A stretch of 64,000 nucleotides of DNA from JASJAR01 sp038530285 (GCA_038530285.1 JBCBCY010000011.1:1-64000), one strand, 5' to 3'; positions 8,546 through 19,100 are shown, numbered from the stretch's first letter. Translations and numbers: made by a program. The notes: generated by a model from the letters alone, not told the origin.

Positions 8546-9421
8546 GTGACCAGTGCTGCATCCGGGATCGCTGCGATGATTGCCGTGTGTGCGATCTGGG
8601 GGCTGTCGCCGCTGTACTACGGCTTGCTGGCCCATGTGCCGTCCGATCAGGTGCTGGCCCATCGCGGGGTCTGGGCCCTGGCGCTGTTTTTGCCAATTGC
8701 GGCGCTGCGCGGCGATCTCGGCGCGCTTGGCAGGCTTCTTGGCGATGGCCGCCAGCGGTTGCCTTTGATGACGGCCAGTGCCGCGATCGCTGCAAACTGG
8801 TTTTTGTTTATTCTGGCCACCGCGATCGACCGGGTCACCGAATCCAGTCTTGGCTATTACATCTTCCCGCTGATGTCGGTGGCCGTGGGGGCGGCCGTCC
8901 TGGGCGAGCGGCTCAGTTTTCGCCAATGGGCCGCCGTGGGGTTGGCCGTTGCGGCCGTGGTGGTCTTGGGGGCCGGGCTGGGCGCGCTGCCCTGGATCAG
9001 CCTTGGGTTGGCGCTGACGATGACGCTTTACGCGCTGATGAAACGCTACATCGCGGCGGGACCTTTGGTGTCGGTCACGGCCGAGGCGGTCTGGATCGCG
9101 CCGGCGTCGCTGGTCTGGATTGTCTGGAGCGGATCTTACGGCCATGATGCGGCCACCTGGGCGCTGCTTGTCGGCATGGGGCCGATCACCGCGATCCCGT
9201 TGATGTTGTTTTCTTTTGCCGCGCAAAGGGTCAGCATGGGGCTTCAAGGGTTCTTGATGTACCTCAACCCGACGATCCAGGGCGCTGTGGCGGTCATGAT
9301 CCTGAACGAAGCTTTGACCGGCTGGCACATGATCGCCTTCCCGCTGATCTGGGCGGCGCTGTGTTTGTACTCGGTTGAGGCTGTTCGAAAGGCGCGGGCA
9401 CCCGTGGCCCCCGCGCCCTAG
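8546..9421 (+). CDS. RarD-like EamA-family transporter
   Basis: About 291 aa with ten predicted membrane helices (first: SGIAAMIAVCAIWGLSPLYY; EamA repeats in two halves). RarD proteins belong to the drug/metabolite transporter superfamily; the substrate is unknown. I chose GTG at 8546 because GGAGAG lies about 10 nt upstream and the protein then starts VTSAASG, normal for RarD. Longer in-frame starts at 8423 or 8492 would add a basic, non-conserved tail and overlap the DUF1203 gene. The conserved GYYIFPLMSV segment typical of RarD is present. Confidence 0.85.
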   Translation: MTSAASGIAAMIAVCAIWGLSPLYYGLLAHVPSDQVLAHRGVWALALFLPIAALRGDLGALGRLLGDGRQRLPLMTASAAIAANWFLFILATAIDRVTESSLGYYIFPLMSVAVGAAVLGERLSFRQWAAVGLAVAAVVVLGAGLGALPWISLGLALTMTLYALMKRYIAAGPLVSVTAEAVWIAPASLVWIVWSGSYGHDAATWALLVGMGPITAIPLMLFSFAAQRVSMGLQGFLMYLNPTIQGAVAVMILNEALTGWHMIAFPLIWAALCLYSVEAVRKARAPVAPAP

Positions 9422-9424
9422 GGG

Positions 9425-9874
9425 TTATTCGACCGTGATCGTGATCTGGTCGGTCACCAGATCGGGGCCGAACGGCACATGGGCGTAATCTGCAAAGACC
9501 ATCTGCAGCGTATGGGTGCCAGCTGGCAGGTCCAGCGTGACCTCGGTTTGCCCGCCGCCGAAATGACGGTGGTTTTCATTGTTGGGCAGGGTTTCGTCCC
9601 ATTCGGTGGCGGCCATGTCGCCGGTGCCCATGGGCCCACGATTGAGCAGAAGATGATGGTGGCCCACATTGTCGAAATCGACCGCACCTGCGGGGGCCAC
9701 ACCCATGCCGCGTACGCCAAATTGGATGGTCAGCGGCGCGGAAACGGTGTCACCGTCCGCGACGTTGATGAAGTAGACTTCCGCACCTTCGGGGTAGGGG
9801 GTTTTGTGCCCATCAGCGGCCAAAGGTCCAGCGGCCAGAACCAGCGCGGCGGCGGCAAGTGTCATACGGATCAT
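9425..9874 (-). CDS. DUF4399 secreted protein
   Basis: 149 aa with a signal peptide (MIRMTLAAAALVLAAGPLAA) and a beta-rich domain with the histidine-rich pattern VGHHHLLLN ... NENHRHFGGGQTEVTLDL ... FADYAHVPFGPDLVTDQITITVE of DUF4399. The histidine cluster suggests metal binding but the function is not established. ATG at 9874 has GGAGG 6 nt upstream. It is convergent with the RarD-like gene, with 3 nt between stops. Confidence 0.85.
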   Translation of the reverse strand: MIRMTLAAAALVLAAGPLAADGHKTPYPEGAEVYFINVADGDTVSAPLTIQFGVRGMGVAPAGAVDFDNVGHHHLLLNRGPMGTGDMAATEWDETLPNNENHRHFGGGQTEVTLDLPAGTHTLQMVFADYAHVPFGPDLVTDQITITVE

Positions 9875-9933
9875 GGTGTTCCTCCCAGCGTTACCATGGA
9901 CGGAAACCTAGAGCACTTTGGCGCGCCGCCCGC

Positions 9934-10494
9934 TTATCGCGCCAAACTTTTCGTGAGATGGGCGTCAAAAGCCGGCGGGCCGGACACATCGATCAAGGTG
10001 TCTTTGAGCGTCGGGTCAGCAAACCCCTGGGCGATCACATGATCGATCAACGCGATCAGTTTGTCCCAGTAGCCATCTGTATTTATGAGGTAAATGGGCT
10101 TTTCGTGCAGTCCGATCTGACGCCAGGTCAGAACTTCGAACACTTCATCCAGCGACCCCGCACCGCCTGGCAAAACGGCCACGACATCGGCGTTCATGAA
10201 CATCACCTTTTTGCGCTCATGCATGGTTTCGGTCACGATCAGCTGGCCGACATCGCGCTTTTTGCCTTCGCGCGGCACCAGATGTTGGGGGATCACGCCA
10301 AGCGTGTCGCCCCCGGCTTTGATCGCGGCCTCGGCCACAGCGCCCATCAGGCCGACGTCCCCCGCACCGTAGACCAGGCGCCAGTTGTTTCCAGCAATGG
10401 TCGTTCCAAGGTCATGGGCGGCGCGCAAATAGGCAGGATGCTTGCCAGGCCGGGCTCCGCAAAAAACCAACACCGAAAGTTGAGAACCTGCCAT
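9934..10494 (-). CDS. LOG-family protein (TIGR00730; probable cytokinin-riboside phosphoribohydrolase fold)
   Basis: 186 aa from ATG 10494; a GTG two codons earlier is also possible. Contains LVYGAGDVGLMGAVAEAA, GVIPQHLV, MHERKKVMF and the PGGAGSLDE loop, the family signature PGGxGTxxE with Ser for Thr. LOG proteins hydrolyse nucleoside 5'-monophosphates to base and ribose-5-phosphate. In bacteria the physiological substrate is usually unknown. It is transcribed toward the DUF4399 gene, with 59 nt between the start of that gene and its own stop, and is divergent from the LysM gene. Confidence 0.88.
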   Translation of the reverse strand: MAGSQLSVLVFCGARPGKHPAYLRAAHDLGTTIAGNNWRLVYGAGDVGLMGAVAEAAIKAGGDTLGVIPQHLVPREGKKRDVGQLIVTETMHERKKVMFMNADVVAVLPGGAGSLDEVFEVLTWRQIGLHEKPIYLINTDGYWDKLIALIDHVIAQGFADPTLKDTLIDVSGPPAFDAHLTKSLAR

Positions 10495-10588
10495 AACCAC
10501 CCGTGATAAGAAGCGTTTTGACCCTCCTTAACGGGGTTGCTACAGTCGCTCAAGCGCCGAGGGGACCGCGCGGTATGGGAAAAAGAGC

Positions 10589-12430
10589 ATGACAGAGGCG
10601 AGCGATCGCGCGTCTGGTGGCAGGTACGTTGCGGCCATCATTATCATCCTGCTGATTTGCGGCGGGCTGTATTTCGCGCTGCCTAATCTGCGCGGGGGCC
10701 AATCGGGCGACGCGGCGGAGACGCTGGCGGCCCTGCCCGGGGCTGAGACCGATGGGACCACGGATGCTGCCGATCCGGTGCGCGCGCCGGAAGTGGCGCA
10801 ACCAGATGCGGCGGAGGTGGCAGCACCTGAACCTGCGGCCCCCGATGAGGTGGAGGTCGCGGCGTCTGAACCTGCGGCCACCGACGAGGTGGCGGCGACA
10901 GACCCAGAAGAGACGGTGGATGCCGCCGCGCCGGTGGTGCCTGAGCCCGCCGAAGAAGCCGCCGAAGAAACCGTCGAAGACACCACCGAAGAAACCGTCG
11001 AAAACACCACCGAAGATACCGTGGCGGCGATGGCCGAAGACGCAACGCCTGAGCCCACCGAAGAGACGGTCACCGACATGGCCGAAGAGGCGGCGACTGA
11101 GTCTGCCGAAGAGACGGCCACCGATATGGCCACCGATATGGCCGATGATATCACCGACGCCCCGGGTGAAGACGCGCTGGAAGAGACCGCCCCGGCGCCT
11201 GAGACCGCTGAGGCTGCGCCGACACCGGCTCCAGAACCCGATCCTGCCGAGGTTGTGACCAACACGGCGGAATTTGACGTGGTCCGCATCGCGCCGGACG
11301 GGGAAACGCTGATTGCAGGCAAGGCCGACCCGGGCTCCAAAATCACTGTTCTGCTGGACGGTGAACCGGTGGGCGAAGCGGTTGCCGATCGCGATGGAAA
11401 TTTCGTGGCGATCTTCTCAATCGGGCGGTCCGATCAGGCCCGCGTTCTGGCCTTGCAGACGGAGGATGGGTCGACCCTGTTGTCGTCGGCCCAGGAAATC
11501 ATCGTCTCGCCGATGCCCGATGACGTGGGCGAAGATGTCGCGGAATCCGTGGCCCAACCCAGCGAAGCTGTGGGGGACCTTGCGGCTGAGACCACCGAGG
11601 CTGAGACCACCGAGGCTGAGACCACCGAGGCCGAGACCACCCAGGCAGAGACCACGGAATCTGTAACCTCCGAGGCAGTGACCGCCGAGGCAGAGACCAC
11701 GGAGGCTGTAACGGTTGAGGCTGAGACTGCCGAAGCTGAGGCAGCAAAGACCGCTGAGGCGGGGACGACAGAGCCTGACACCCCCATACCCGCCGAAACC
11801 GCACCCGAAACCGCACCCGAAACCGTCGTCGCGGCCCCCGCTGCGGCCGACCCCCAGCCGGAGGTGGACACACCACCGGTGCCCCAAACGCCCGAGGCGC
11901 CGACCTTGCTTCTGGCCGAAGGTGGCGAGGTGCGCGTCATCCAATCGCCGTCGCCCACGGTGTTGGACCAGATCGCGATCGATGCCATCACCTATGACGT
12001 CGAAGGCGAGGTCACGCTGACGGGCCGTGCCGGGTCCGGGGGCTTTGTGCGCGTCTACATCGACAACCAGCCCCTGCTGACGACACAAATCGCCGAGGAC
12101 GGCAATTGGCGCACCGAATTGCCCCAGGTTGATACCGGCGTCTACACCCTGCGGGTGGATGCGATTGACGGGGCTGGAAATGTGACCGGCCGGGCCGAAA
12201 CACCGTTCCTGCGCGAAGCGGTCGAAGACGTCCAGACCCTGGCCGAAGACCAGCGCAGCGGCGCGCCGCCCGATCTGGTGACGGTCCAGCCGGGCAACAC
12301 GCTTTGGGGCATTGCTTCGGGCCGCTACGGGGATGGCTTTTTGTTCGTGCGCGTGTTTGAGGCCAACAAAGACCAGATCCGCGACCCTGATCTGATCTAC
12401 CCGGGGCAAATTTTCACGCTGCCGGAGTAA
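10589..12430 (+). CDS. Membrane-anchored LysM protein with acidic repetitive linker
   Basis: 613 aa. One membrane helix near the N-terminus (YVAAIIIILLICGGLYFAL, residues about 13-31). A long Ala/Glu/Thr/Pro-rich low-complexity region follows (about 35-220), then an Ig-like beta domain (FDVVRIAPDGETLIAGKADPG). A second repetitive stretch with TTEAE units comes at about 333-385, another Ig-like domain at about 455-540, and a C-terminal LysM (VQPGNTLWGIASGRYGDG, residues about 564-612). This is a periplasmic peptidoglycan-binding layout; the acidic repeats probably act as a spacer. It is convergent with nothing and stands alone. The specific role is unknown. Confidence 0.85.
   Translation: MTEASDRASGGRYVAAIIIILLICGGLYFALPNLRGGQSGDAAETLAALPGAETDGTTDAADPVRAPEVAQPDAAEVAAPEPAAPDEVEVAASEPAATDEVAATDPEETVDAAAPVVPEPAEEAAEETVEDTTEETVENTTEDTVAAMAEDATPEPTEETVTDMAEEAATESAEETATDMATDMADDITDAPGEDALEETAPAPETAEAAPTPAPEPDPAEVVTNTAEFDVVRIAPDGETLIAGKADPGSKITVLLDGEPVGEAVADRDGNFVAIFSIGRSDQARVLALQTEDGSTLLSSAQEIIVSPMPDDVGEDVAESVAQPSEAVGDLAAETTEAETTEAETTEAETTQAETTESVTSEAVTAEAETTEAVTVEAETAEAEAAKTAEAGTTEPDTPIPAETAPETAPETVVAAPAAADPQPEVDTPPVPQTPEAPTLLLAEGGEVRVIQSPSPTVLDQIAIDAITYDVEGEVTLTGRAGSGGFVRVYIDNQPLLTTQIAEDGNWRTELPQVDTGVYTLRVDAIDGAGNVTGRAETPFLREAVEDVQTLAEDQRSGAPPDLVTVQPGNTLWGIASGRYGDGFLFVRVFEANKDQIRDPDLIYPGQIFTLPE
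10966..11025 (+). repeat. 30-bp imperfect tandem repeat in the LysM gene
   Basis: Two near-identical 30-bp units encoding EETVEDTTEE and EETVENTTED lie in tandem, with further diverged GAAGAAACCGTC units on either side. They encode the acidic spacer. Repeats of this kind can change length by slippage or recombination while keeping the reading frame. Confidence 0.7.
11588..11650 (+). repeat. 15-bp tandem repeat (GAGACCACCGAGGCT) in the LysM gene
   Basis: Unit GAGACCACCGAGGCT occurs three times almost perfectly (third copy ends GCC), then continues as a diverged GAGACCACCCAGGCA and weaker copies to about 11750. Each unit encodes ETTEA. It is an in-frame minisatellite likely to vary between strains. 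Confidence 0.8.
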
Positions 12431-12499
12431 CTGCCCACTGGTCACGCTGCCACCGCGGCCCTAAGTATGGCCCTCGCCCCCAAGGGGAGGGGCCAGACT

Positions 12500-14317
12500 A
12501 TGACGCAGCAAGACATCGATATCGACAGTGACGAACGCCGCAGTGGCTGGCGCACCATCAAGAAGGTGGCGCCCTATCTGTGGCCTGAGGGCAATACGCG
12601 GTTGCGCGCACAGGTGGTGCTTGCGATGGCCGCGCTGGTCTTGTCCAAAATCGTCGCGGTCACGACGCCGCTGTTTCTGGCCCAAGCCGTCGATACGCTG
12701 TCAGGGACCAGTCAAAGCCCCGCCTGGATGCTGGGGGCAGGGGCCATCGGGCTGACGGTCGCCTACGGGCTGGCGCGGCTGATGAACGTCGGTTTTCAAC
12801 AGCTGCGCGATGCGTTTTTTGCCGCCGTGGGTCAGCGGGCGCTGCGGCAGTTGGCGCTGGAAACCTTCACCCATATTCACCGGCTTTCCCTGCGCTATCA
12901 CATCACGCGCAAGACCGGGGGCCTTAGCCGCATCATCGAGCGCGGCGTCAAAGGCGTGGAATTCCTGTTGCGGTTCATGCTGTTTTCCATCGGGCCCCTG
13001 ATCCTGGAATTGATCATGATCGGCGCGGTTCTGGCCGTGGTTTTTGACGTGAGCTATCTGGCGATCGTGGCGGGCACGGTGGCGGTCTATATCTGGTTCA
13101 CCTTCAAGGTCACCGAGTGGCGCGTGCGGATCCGCCGCGAGATGAACCGCCAGGACACAGACGCCAACCAAAAGGCCATCGACAGCCTTTTGAACTTCGA
13201 AACGGTGAAGTACTTCGGCGCTGAGACGCGCGAGGCGTCCCGCTATGACAGCGCGATGCGGGGCTATGAAGCGGCCGCGCTCAAGACGTCGTACTCGCTG
13301 GCCTTCTTGAACTTCGGCCAGTCGATGCTGATCACCCTGGGACTTGTCGCGGTGATGCTGCTTGCGGTCATGGGCGTGTCGAACGGCACGCTGACGGTGG
13401 GCGAGTTCGTTCTGGTGAATGCCTATATGTTGCAGATCACGCTGCCGCTGAATTTTCTTGGCTCGGTCTACCGCGAAATCCGCCAGGCGCTGGTGGACAT
13501 GGGCGAGATGTTCGATTTGCTCGAACAACCCCAGGAAGTGACCGACAAGCCCGGTGCACCCGATATCAAAGTGACCGGCGGCGAGGTCATGTTTGACGAC
13601 ATCGTCTTTGGCTACGAAGACGCGCGGCCCATCCTGAAGGGCGTGTCTATCGCGGTACCTGCTGGCCAGACGGTTGCCATCGTGGGCCCCTCAGGGTCGG
13701 GGAAATCCACCATTGGGCGGCTGCTGTTCCGGTTTTACGATGTGGCGGCGGGCAGTCTGAAGATCGACGGCCAGGATGTGCGCGATGTCACGCAAGACAG
13801 CCTTCATGCTGTCATTGGCGTGGTGCCCCAGGACACGGTGCTGTTCAATGACACGATCCGCTACAACATCGCTTACGGCCGGCCAGACGCCAGCTTTGAC
13901 GACATCATGGGGGCCGCGAAGGCCGCCAAAATCCACGACTTCATCGAAAGCCTGCCGGACGGGTATGAAACCACCGTGGGCGAGCGCGGGCTGAAACTGT
14001 CAGGCGGGGAAAAGCAGCGGGTGGGCATCGCGCGCACCTTGCTGAAGAACCCGCCGGTTTTGTTGCTGGATGAAGCCACATCGGCGCTGGATACCGAAAC
14101 CGAGGCCGCGATCCAGGGCGAGTTGAAAGCCATGGGCGAAGGGCGCACCGTGATCACGATTGCGCACCGTTTGTCGACGATTGCGGATGCCGACCGGATC
14201 GTGGTGCTGGAAGCGGGCCGGATCGTCGAAGAGGGCAGCCATGACGCTTTATTGGCGCGCAATGGGCGCTATGCGCAGTTGTGGCACCGCCAGGCCGCAG
14301 AAGACGAAGCCGCCTGA
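12500..14317 (+). CDS. Atm1/HMT1-type ABC exporter (fused permease-ATPase)
   Basis: 605 aa, half-transporter type. Residues about 30-325 hold six membrane helices. The ATPase has Walker A GPSGSGKST (about 395-403), Q-loop VVPQDTVLFN, signature LSGGEKQR (about 501-508), Walker B VLLLDEATSALD and switch IAHRLST. The block VKYFGAETREASRYD is typical of the Atm1 group, which exports glutathione-bound sulfur or iron-sulfur precursors or metals. I chose ATG 12500 because AGGGGAGGGG lies just upstream. A start 33 nt earlier would add MALAPKGRGQT, which overlaps that site. Confidence 0.9.
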   Translation: MTQQDIDIDSDERRSGWRTIKKVAPYLWPEGNTRLRAQVVLAMAALVLSKIVAVTTPLFLAQAVDTLSGTSQSPAWMLGAGAIGLTVAYGLARLMNVGFQQLRDAFFAAVGQRALRQLALETFTHIHRLSLRYHITRKTGGLSRIIERGVKGVEFLLRFMLFSIGPLILELIMIGAVLAVVFDVSYLAIVAGTVAVYIWFTFKVTEWRVRIRREMNRQDTDANQKAIDSLLNFETVKYFGAETREASRYDSAMRGYEAAALKTSYSLAFLNFGQSMLITLGLVAVMLLAVMGVSNGTLTVGEFVLVNAYMLQITLPLNFLGSVYREIRQALVDMGEMFDLLEQPQEVTDKPGAPDIKVTGGEVMFDDIVFGYEDARPILKGVSIAVPAGQTVAIVGPSGSGKSTIGRLLFRFYDVAAGSLKIDGQDVRDVTQDSLHAVIGVVPQDTVLFNDTIRYNIAYGRPDASFDDIMGAAKAAKIHDFIESLPDGYETTVGERGLKLSGGEKQRVGIARTLLKNPPVLLLDEATSALDTETEAAIQGELKAMGEGRTVITIAHRLSTIADADRIVVLEAGRIVEEGSHDALLARNGRYAQLWHRQAAEDEAA

Positions 14318-14400
14318 AGCCCCCCCTCGCACCATCGCGCGACGGAACCTGGAGCGGCCTGCGTATAAGCCCCGATGGCTGCATCGTTCGGAGCGTCAAG

Positions 14401-15216
14401 ATGACATTGGGTCGGATCGGTTTGTTGGTTTTGCTTTTGTCGGTCGCGGGGCCGGCACGGGCCGATATCACGGCATCGCGGGATGTTGCCTATGGCTCAC
14501 ACCCCGAGCAGGCCTACGATATTTACTTTGATCAAAGCGCCAAAGACGCCCCGATGATCATCATGCTTCACGGTGGGGCCTGGGCCTTTGGCCGCAAAGA
14601 GGCCGACAGCGTCTGGAAAGACAAGGCCACTTATTTCGTGCCGCGCGGCTATGTCTTTGCGTCGGTCGAGACGCGTCTTTTGGGTGACGGCGCGGACCCA
14701 AGACGCCAGGCCGAAGACCTTGCCCGTGCAGTGGCCCATATGCGCGCGAATGCGGCGCGTTGGGGTGCTGATGGATCGCAGGTGGTGCTGATGGGCCATT
14801 CGGCGGGCGCTCATGTGGCCGCATTGGTTGGGGCGGACCGGGCGTTGCGTGGCGTGGCCGGGCCGCTTGCCGGTGTGGTCGTTCTGGATACCGGAACGCT
14901 TGACCTTGTTGGGTTGATGCAAAACGACCCAAGACGGCTGTTCACCCGCGCCTTCGGACGCGATCGGGCCTATTGGGCCTTCACCTCGCCGCGCGAACGC
15001 CTCGACAGTGCGGCGCCGCCCTATCTGGTGTTCTGCCGCATGAGCGATGATGTGTGCGGCCATGCCAGGCATTTCGCCGACCGGGCCCGCCAGCTTGGGG
15101 TGGGCGTGAGCGCGAGACCAACCGCCAAGTCGCACCGCGCAATCAACGCCGATGTGGGCCGCGATCTGCGGTATACAGCCGTGATTGAGCGCTGGATGGA
15201 AGGTGCTTTGCGCTAG
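14401..15216 (+). CDS. Secreted alpha/beta hydrolase (carboxylesterase-like)
   Basis: 271 aa with signal peptide MTLGRIGLLVLLLSVAGPARA. It contains HGGAW (57-61, oxyanion hole), GHSAG with nucleophile Ser134 and a C-terminal KSHRAINADVG that supplies the His. This is the hormone-sensitive-lipase/carboxylesterase-type fold, predicted periplasmic; the substrate is unknown. ATG 14401 is preceded by GGAG. An in-frame start at 14281 would place a basic 40-residue leader before the signal peptide and is rejected. The TAG stop overlaps the stop of the convergent desaturase within a single CTAG. Confidence 0.85.
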   Translation: MTLGRIGLLVLLLSVAGPARADITASRDVAYGSHPEQAYDIYFDQSAKDAPMIIMLHGGAWAFGRKEADSVWKDKATYFVPRGYVFASVETRLLGDGADPRRQAEDLARAVAHMRANAARWGADGSQVVLMGHSAGAHVAALVGADRALRGVAGPLAGVVVLDTGTLDLVGLMQNDPRRLFTRAFGRDRAYWAFTSPRERLDSAAPPYLVFCRMSDDVCGHARHFADRARQLGVGVSARPTAKSHRAINADVGRDLRYTAVIERWMEGALR

Positions 15217-16133
15217 TCGGTCCGGGGGGCGCCAAACCCGGCCACATAGTCGGATGCGAAGCTGCGGTAGCCCGGGCTGACGGATGTCAGCGCCGCGCGG
15301 GTGTGCGCGTGGAACGCCGGCAACTTGTGGAACGGCACCGCCGGATAGGCGTGGTGTTCGGCGTGATAGGGCATGTTCCAGGCCAGATACCGCACCATAC
15401 GGTTGGTTAGCGTGGTGCGCGTGTTCACGAACATGTTCGCCACTGCCGGGCAGCGCCCGTGTTCGGCCAGAAGGTAAAGCCGCAGCACCGGAAAGCCGCT
15501 GGCCAGCGGGATCAGCCAGACCCAGATAAGCACCGGAGAGACCACGGCCGTGAACACCGCCGCGCCTGCGTAAAAAAGCCCCAGAAGCCGCGCCTCGGCG
15601 ATGATGCGGGCGCGCGCCTTGGGCGGGATATACTCGGCGTCGGCCCGGCCCAGAGCCAGCGCGCTCAGGACGCGCAGCTTGGCCGCCCAGTAGCCCAGCG
15701 TTGACAGATGCCAAAGCAATGCAGACCAGCTTTCGGGTTTGGCATCGCCTTGCAATTCAGGGTCGCGGTCGGGGTCATTGGTGTGGCGATGATGCGCCAG
15801 ATGAAACAGCCGGAACCAGTAAAACGGCTGGACCAGGATCGCACCGGTCACCAGGCCAAGGCCCGTGTTCAGCCAACCCGACCTGAAGGGGGTCGCATGG
15901 GTGCACTCATGCTGAAGGGTGAACAAGAACGCCAGCGCGATGCCCAAAGGCCAGATCGCCAGCGGCCAGAACGGCAGGCCAAGGCCCACCCATGTGCCCA
16001 GCACCGCAATCGGCCCCAGGTGCCCGGCCAGATGCAACAGCCCCCGGCGGTCGCTTTTGCGGGTCAACTCCTGGCGTGCTTCGGGCGGCAGGGCCGCCAA
16101 AAGCGTCTTGTGATCGTGGTGGGCCCCGGTCAC
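15213..16133 (-). CDS. Fatty acid desaturase family protein
   Basis: 306 aa integral membrane di-iron protein. All three histidine boxes are present: HECTH (about residues 94-98), HLAHHRHTND and HAEHH. Membrane segments flank them (LAGHLGPIAVLGTWVGLGLP, LAIWPLGIALAFLF). The family includes acyl-lipid desaturases and carotenoid/alkane hydroxylase relatives, so the substrate cannot be fixed. It is followed closely (upstream in genome, downstream in transcription) by nothing; its start is immediately next to the RND permease stop, so the three minus-strand genes 21106-15213 may form one transcript. Confidence 0.85.
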   Translation of the reverse strand: MTGAHHDHKTLLAALPPEARQELTRKSDRRGLLHLAGHLGPIAVLGTWVGLGLPFWPLAIWPLGIALAFLFTLQHECTHATPFRSGWLNTGLGLVTGAILVQPFYWFRLFHLAHHRHTNDPDRDPELQGDAKPESWSALLWHLSTLGYWAAKLRVLSALALGRADAEYIPPKARARIIAEARLLGLFYAGAAVFTAVVSPVLIWVWLIPLASGFPVLRLYLLAEHGRCPAVANMFVNTRTTLTNRMVRYLAWNMPYHAEHHAYPAVPFHKLPAFHAHTRAALTSVSPGYRSFASDYVAGFGAPRTD

Positions 16134-19100
16134 CTATTCGGCGGCACGCAGGGGCGCGTCAGGTGCGGTGGGGGCATCCTGAGCCGCAGTGGCCGTGATG
16201 GGTGCTAGATCCCAGACGATCTCGGGGTCTTTGACCTTGCGGGCGGCCCGGCGCAGGGCCAGATCGCGCGCCGTCCGGCTGCCTGACCCGCGCGACAGTG
16301 CCGACAGGCTGGCCATTGAGCGGTAGGCACCGGTTGCCACCCAAACCCGCAGCGCCAGCATCGACGGTGTGAAGATCAGCGTCAGGACCGTGGCGATCCC
16401 CAGCCCGAAGACCACCGCGGTGGCCAGCTGTTTCCACCAAAGGGCTGTGGGGCTGTCGACCGTGAAGCCGCCGCCGATGAAGTCCAGGCTATAGCCGAAC
16501 ATCATCGGCGCCAGACCGGCCATTGTGGTGATCGTGGTCAAAAGCACCGGGCGGATACGCGCCTCAGCGGTGCGCACGATCGCCTCGATCCGGGGCATGT
16601 ATTGCGAATATTCCTGATAGGTGTCGATCAGCACGATGTTGTTGTTCACCACGATCCCGGCAAGTGCCACGATGCCTGTGCCCGTCATGATGATCGAAAA
16701 GGGCTGGCCCATCACGAGCATCCCGATCAGGCAGCCCGTCACCGACAAGACCACCGCCATCAGCACGAGGGCTGCGTTATAAAAGCTGTTGAACTGGGCC
16801 AGAAGGATGATGAACATCAGTCCCAGCGCGCCTGCAAAAGCCTGCATCAGGAAGGCGCCGGATTCCTCTTGCTCTTCCTGGTCGCCGGTCCATTCCCAGT
16901 CCATCGATGCCGGGATCGGTGAGGCATCGCTTTCCAGAAGTTTTGTGAGTTCGGCAATCCGTTCGTTCGCGTTCACGGCAACAAGCGAATAGGTCCCGTC
17001 TTCCAGGCCCGCCTCGATGTCATTGGTGGACAAGGCCGAGGTGTAGATCATCGCGCCGTCAACCTCTGAGGCCGTATCGGGCCGCGCCAGACCAATCTGC
17101 TCGTCATCGCCGTTGACGATCTTCTGCAGGCCTGGTTCCACATCCGCTTTCACGTCGAAATAGCGTTTCTGATCGACCCGGTTGATCTGGGCAAGTTTGG
17201 CCACGGGTTCGCGGGTGATGAAATTCGACAAGGGGATCAGCCCTTCGGCTGTGCGCACCTTCAGACTGTCGAGCGTTGACAGCACCCGGTCTTGTTCGGG
17301 CAGGCGCACGCGGATGTCGATTTCTTCGTCCGAGGTCGGCACCCGCATCGTATCAAGAAGAATGCCGCGCGTGACCAGTTGCACCATCGCACCGACCGTG
17401 GACACCGACGCGCCGTAGCGGCCGGCGGCTTCCACATCGACGTTGATCTGCCAGTCGATGCCGGGCAGGGGGGTCGAATCCTCAACATCGACCAGGCCCG
17501 GGGTGGTGTCGAACACGCCGCGCATGGTGGTGGCCGTCGCCATCAGGTCTTCGAAGTTTTCGCCCTTGATCCTGAGATGCACAGGTTTGCCGGACGCCGG
17601 CCCCTGGGCGAGGTTCAGAACCTCGGTTTCAATGCCGGGGATCTTGTCCATTTCCGTTTGCAGCCGTTCGATCACCAGATCGCCGTCCAGCAGGGCCAGA
17701 TCAATGTCGTTGTCGCGCGCGAAGGCCGGGCGTTCATCCCATGGAATAGTCTCGATCTGAATTTGCCCGACCGTGTCCAGGGGGGCCGCGGCCCCGCCGG
17801 TGTTGGCGTTCAAACCACCTGAGCCTGCGAAGGCAAAGGCGTTGTCCACGCCCGGTTCGGCGGCCACGACCGCTTCGACCTGGCGCAACAGCGCGTCTTT
17901 TTCGTTCAGCGACATGTTTCCGCGGGCGCGCACATAGACGATGGCCTGCTCGGGTTCGGATTCCACGAAGAATTCGACCCCGTTGTTGTTGGCCCCGAAA
18001 TAGCCGAAGACCGACACCACAAAGGCAAAGACCAGCCCGATGGAGACGATCGGCATCACCGGGTTGCCCGCGATGAATTTGATGAAGTGACCAAAGGCCG
18101 TGCGGCGGTGACCGGCTTTGATCCGCCGCTCGCCCCAGTTGACTTCAGCCGCCCCCAAAACGACCGACGCAAACGCGGCCGACAAGACGAACATCACCAT
18201 GCCCGGGATCGTGCCCAGCACGCCGGCCGGGGCCGCATCGCCCAACAGGTAGGCGGGGTTGATGACCTGCATCGCCGAGGTGAACATCGCCATGATCGCC
18301 ACGGGCACCAGCAAGGCGCGCAGCCACCAGGGCGCGGCGCGCTTCAGGGCGGCCGAGCCACGCTCGAAAAAGCGGCTGGTGCGGCCTGCGACACCGCCCA
18401 TCACGGGCAGGTAGACCAGGGCGACCACAAGCGAGGCGGACAAAACAAAAATCAGGGTGACCGGCAACATGCCCATGAATTCGCCCGGGACACCGGGCCA
18501 GAACAGCATCGGCAGGAAGGCGCACAGCGTCGTCGCGGTGGACGACACGATGGGCCAGAACATGCGCTTTGCGGCCTCGACATAGGCCTGCATGGGCCCG
18601 GCCCCTTCCTTGATGCGCTTGTCGGCATATTCGACCACCACAATGGCGCCATCGACCAACATGCCCACCGCAAGGATCAGCCCGAACATCACGATGTTCG
18701 AAATCGCAATGCCCATCACGGCCAGAAAGGCAAAACACAGCATGAACGAGGTGGGGATCGCAAAGCCCACCAGCAGGGCCGACCGGGTGCCAAGGGCAGC
18801 CAGCACGACGATCATCACAAGCGCGATGGCGGTCAGGACCGAGCCTTCAAGCTGGCTGACCATGGATGCGACTTGGCGCGACATGTCGTTCGACGTGCCC
18901 ACGTTGATGGCGGTGCGCAACTCGTCGGGCCAGGTTTCAGCTTCGGCCTCGACCTCGGCCTTGATCAGTTCAGCCGTGTCGATGATGTTGAAGCCCTTGC
19001 GCTTGACGACCTGCAGGGCAACGGTGGTTTCTTCGTTGAACCGCGCGGTTCCGGCGCGGTCTTCAAAGGTCAGGCGGATGTCGGCGAGATCGCCCAGGGT

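Noticed and set aside
11588..11650. Short tandem repeats considered as a CRISPR-like array
   Set aside because: Units are contiguous without spacers, in frame and coding for ETTEA; no cas genes.
11417..12445. 342-codon open frame opposite the LysM gene
   Set aside because: Cys/Gly/Leu repeat text arises from reading the GAGACC repeats backwards; not a cysteine-rich protein.
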